A stretch of 64,000 bases of DNA, taken from Silurus meridionalis. Taxonomy: Eukaryota; Chordata; Actinopteri; Siluriformes; Siluridae. Each line of letters begins with the position of its first letter. Within the stretch, counting starts at the first letter, position 1. The notes below the pieces were generated by a model. That model was not told the DNA's origin. It made no database searches and was given only the letters and a program-made list of their open reading frames with translations. This document shows, piece by piece, positions 39,152 to 64,000 of the stretch. The stretch spans positions 1,930,197-1,994,196 of the forward strand of contig NC_060907.1 in assembly GCF_014805685.1 (NCBI RefSeq). Direction: 5' to 3'. The position numbers were made by a program, and so were the translations under genes.

Positions 39152-40286
39152 CTCTGATAGTTGTTTCATCATAATGAGATAATCATGTGATTCTTTTCTG
39201 TGGTTTTAATGTTTTGGCTAATGTGTGTAAGTTTAGGATTGTGTAAAACAAAAAAAATCCATACTTCCTGAGAAAATAGAGTTTAATATAATAATGAAAA
39301 TGAAAATATTAAGCAAAATAACATTGTGGTTCTTCTATCAAGCCAAAGGATTCACAGCAAAAGATTGTCAGAGAGGAAAAAACAGTTGTCTACTGAATTA
39401 TTGTGACTTTACAGGAAACACTGAGACACACCCATATAAAGAAATACAATAAAAAAAAAAGATCATTCATTACACACACAAGCAAAAGGTTTAGTTTAAA
39501 GGAATACTGTGACTCAACACACCAGAATATACACATTATTTCTATATTTCACGTAACCAGTTACAGAAAACAACAACATAAAATACAATACAAACTAGAA
39601 ATTAGCATATGTACATGAAAATATATTAATGTAATTAAATATTAAAAAATATTTCTGCATATGTCATAAACAATAAGTGAATTATCATAAATATCCATTG
39701 TGTCAAAATATAATTGTATCATGTGAATTAGAAAAAGCTATTGTCATTACAGATGTTCAGGTAGCTGTTGCTCTTATTTTGGCATGTTGGTTGATTCTAC
39801 TCGTTCTTCTTCTACTAGAGCTTCATGGGTTTTGAAGGACACTAATCGGATGATGAATTTGACTGGATTCGGAGCTTGGGGGCAGCGTTTATACTGAGTC
39901 ATCTCTGTTTAAACAAACTGTGATTGGCAGCTAAAGGTTTTATACATATTTATGTATCCAATATTATCAAGTTGTTTTTCTTAACAAGTGTAGATTTGAA
40001 ATCTACTGTTTTTTTTTTTTTTTGCCAGCGAGTGTCCAGAAGATCTAAATCTAGCTTTACACTTGGATTATTTTCAGGCCGATTGGTGAATTGAAATTGC
40101 ATTGATTGTTAGCCGAGATGAGCTCATGATCAGAGCGTGAAGGCGACACACTCACCCGCAGATGAAAGTTTAAAACCAGCTTCATTTACAAACAAGCCAA
40201 TAAAGCTGTTAAAAGCTTTCCAGTAAGGTCTCCAGTAAGACCAGGTGGAGGTTGATGGTGAGGTCAAATGAACAGGTGAATGCTGG

Positions 40287-63290
<23,004 letters not shown>

Positions 63291-63767
63291 CTGAAACATG
63301 ACACATGAAAGAGGTGATTAGAGATCATTATCCTGAGCCCCATAAAACACTGAGTTATTTTACAGCTTCTCTTCTCTCCTCTGGAACTCCGGGGCAGAAA
63401 AATACAAACTATTCTTTACTACTGGAAGGAAACAGTGCAGGATTTAAACACAGGGGTGTGTTCTGGATTCAGAGCTTTGTTTTAATTGTTTGCATTATTA
63501 TCCATTATTCCCGTGTCACTGACAGACCGCAGTATTATATCCTGGTGTTCAGGTTTTGGTAAACATATAAAATATTTCTGCAGTTATTTCATTAACTGAG
63601 GTTATTTATAAATTAATAAAGTTTATAACTATTTACTTACTCATGATTCTGTCTTATGAACATTTGACTTGTGTAATTCTGACAGAGAGGATCAGTGTTA
63701 AATCTATGGAATTCCATTTAGGACCAATATGAAGTACAAAAATGATGATACAGTAATTAGATATGAA

Positions 63768-64000
63768 TCTTCTTCTTCTTCTTCTTCTTCTTCTTCTTCT
63801 TCTTCTTCTTCTTCGGCTGCTTCCATTAGGGGTCGCCACTGCAGATCAACTGTCTCCATACCACCCTGTCCTCTACATCTGCCTCTTTCACACCAACTAC
63901 CTGCATGTCTTCCCTCACCACATCCATGAACCTCCTTCTTGGCCTTCCTCTTTTCCTCCCACCTGGCGGCTCCATCTTCAGCATTCTTCTACCAATATAA
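63768..64000 (-). mobile_element. RTE-type LINE 3' end, cut by window edge
   Basis: A (TTC)n run at 63768-63815 is the GAA-rich tail of a minus-strand element. It is followed by GGCTGCTTCCATTAGGGGTC and the reverse complement of codons for the fish RTE C-terminus (GRPRRRFMDVVREDMQ-like). It continues beyond the window. Confidence 0.75.

Overview
This window looks like teleost fish genomic DNA. It has short multi-exon immunoglobulin-superfamily genes with GT-AG introns, dense microsatellites, tRNA-derived SINEs, RTE-type LINE tails, Tc1-type transposon relics and LTR elements of kinds common in fish. Nothing in it is prokaryotic. An otophysan fish such as a catfish is possible from the style of the SINEs, but this is not proven.

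The window is a leukocyte-receptor cluster. From left to right it holds: the signal-peptide exon of a minus-strand gene running off the left edge (475-511); a small unrecognised minus-strand gene (about 5.0-6.4 kb) with a CpG-rich promoter/first-exon unit present three times at about 6.8-7.3 kb; a minus-strand CD300/pIgR-like inhibitory receptor (9.5-12.5 kb); and two plus-strand CD22/Siglec-like genes made by tandem duplication. Gene B (17.4-20.8 kb) has an ITAM-like tail, and gene C (24.4-31.3 kb) has an ITIM tail. Next come a decayed plus-strand CD22-like fragment, gene D (33.6-35.6 kb), and a very large minus-strand CD22-like gene E whose exons run from 63.29 kb down to 40.29 kb. Gene E has one V-set exon, many C2 exons, one transmembrane exon and an ITIM-bearing tail. 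Gene names A-E are mine.

A single interval, 44.65-53.66 kb inside gene E, is the strangest part. It is bounded by same-orientation LTR sequence with TGTCA/TGACA ends and an identical 5-bp AATAC target duplication. Between the LTRs lie a copy of gene E's own tail-exon region, an inverted LTR fragment, a tandem array of eight Ig-C2 exon copies with a 345/346-bp period, four more ordinary C2 exons, and a 30-bp GC-rich minisatellite. The copied sequences are repeatedly one base shorter in homopolymer runs than their counterparts elsewhere, which breaks their frames. Either host Ig exons sit inside a rearranged retroelement, or the assembly has joined or multiplied unpolished sequence here. Both readings are kept open.

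Functionally, the cluster pairs receptors with similar extracellular modules and opposite tails (B activating-like, C and E inhibitory-like). The V-sets keep the Y-C-x-R context of the sialic-acid-binding arginine of Siglecs. Gene B's promoter has an octamer ATTTGCAT upstream of a TATA box, as in B-cell promoters. All exon structures were read by hand from splice signals and reading frames; no alignments or expression data were available.
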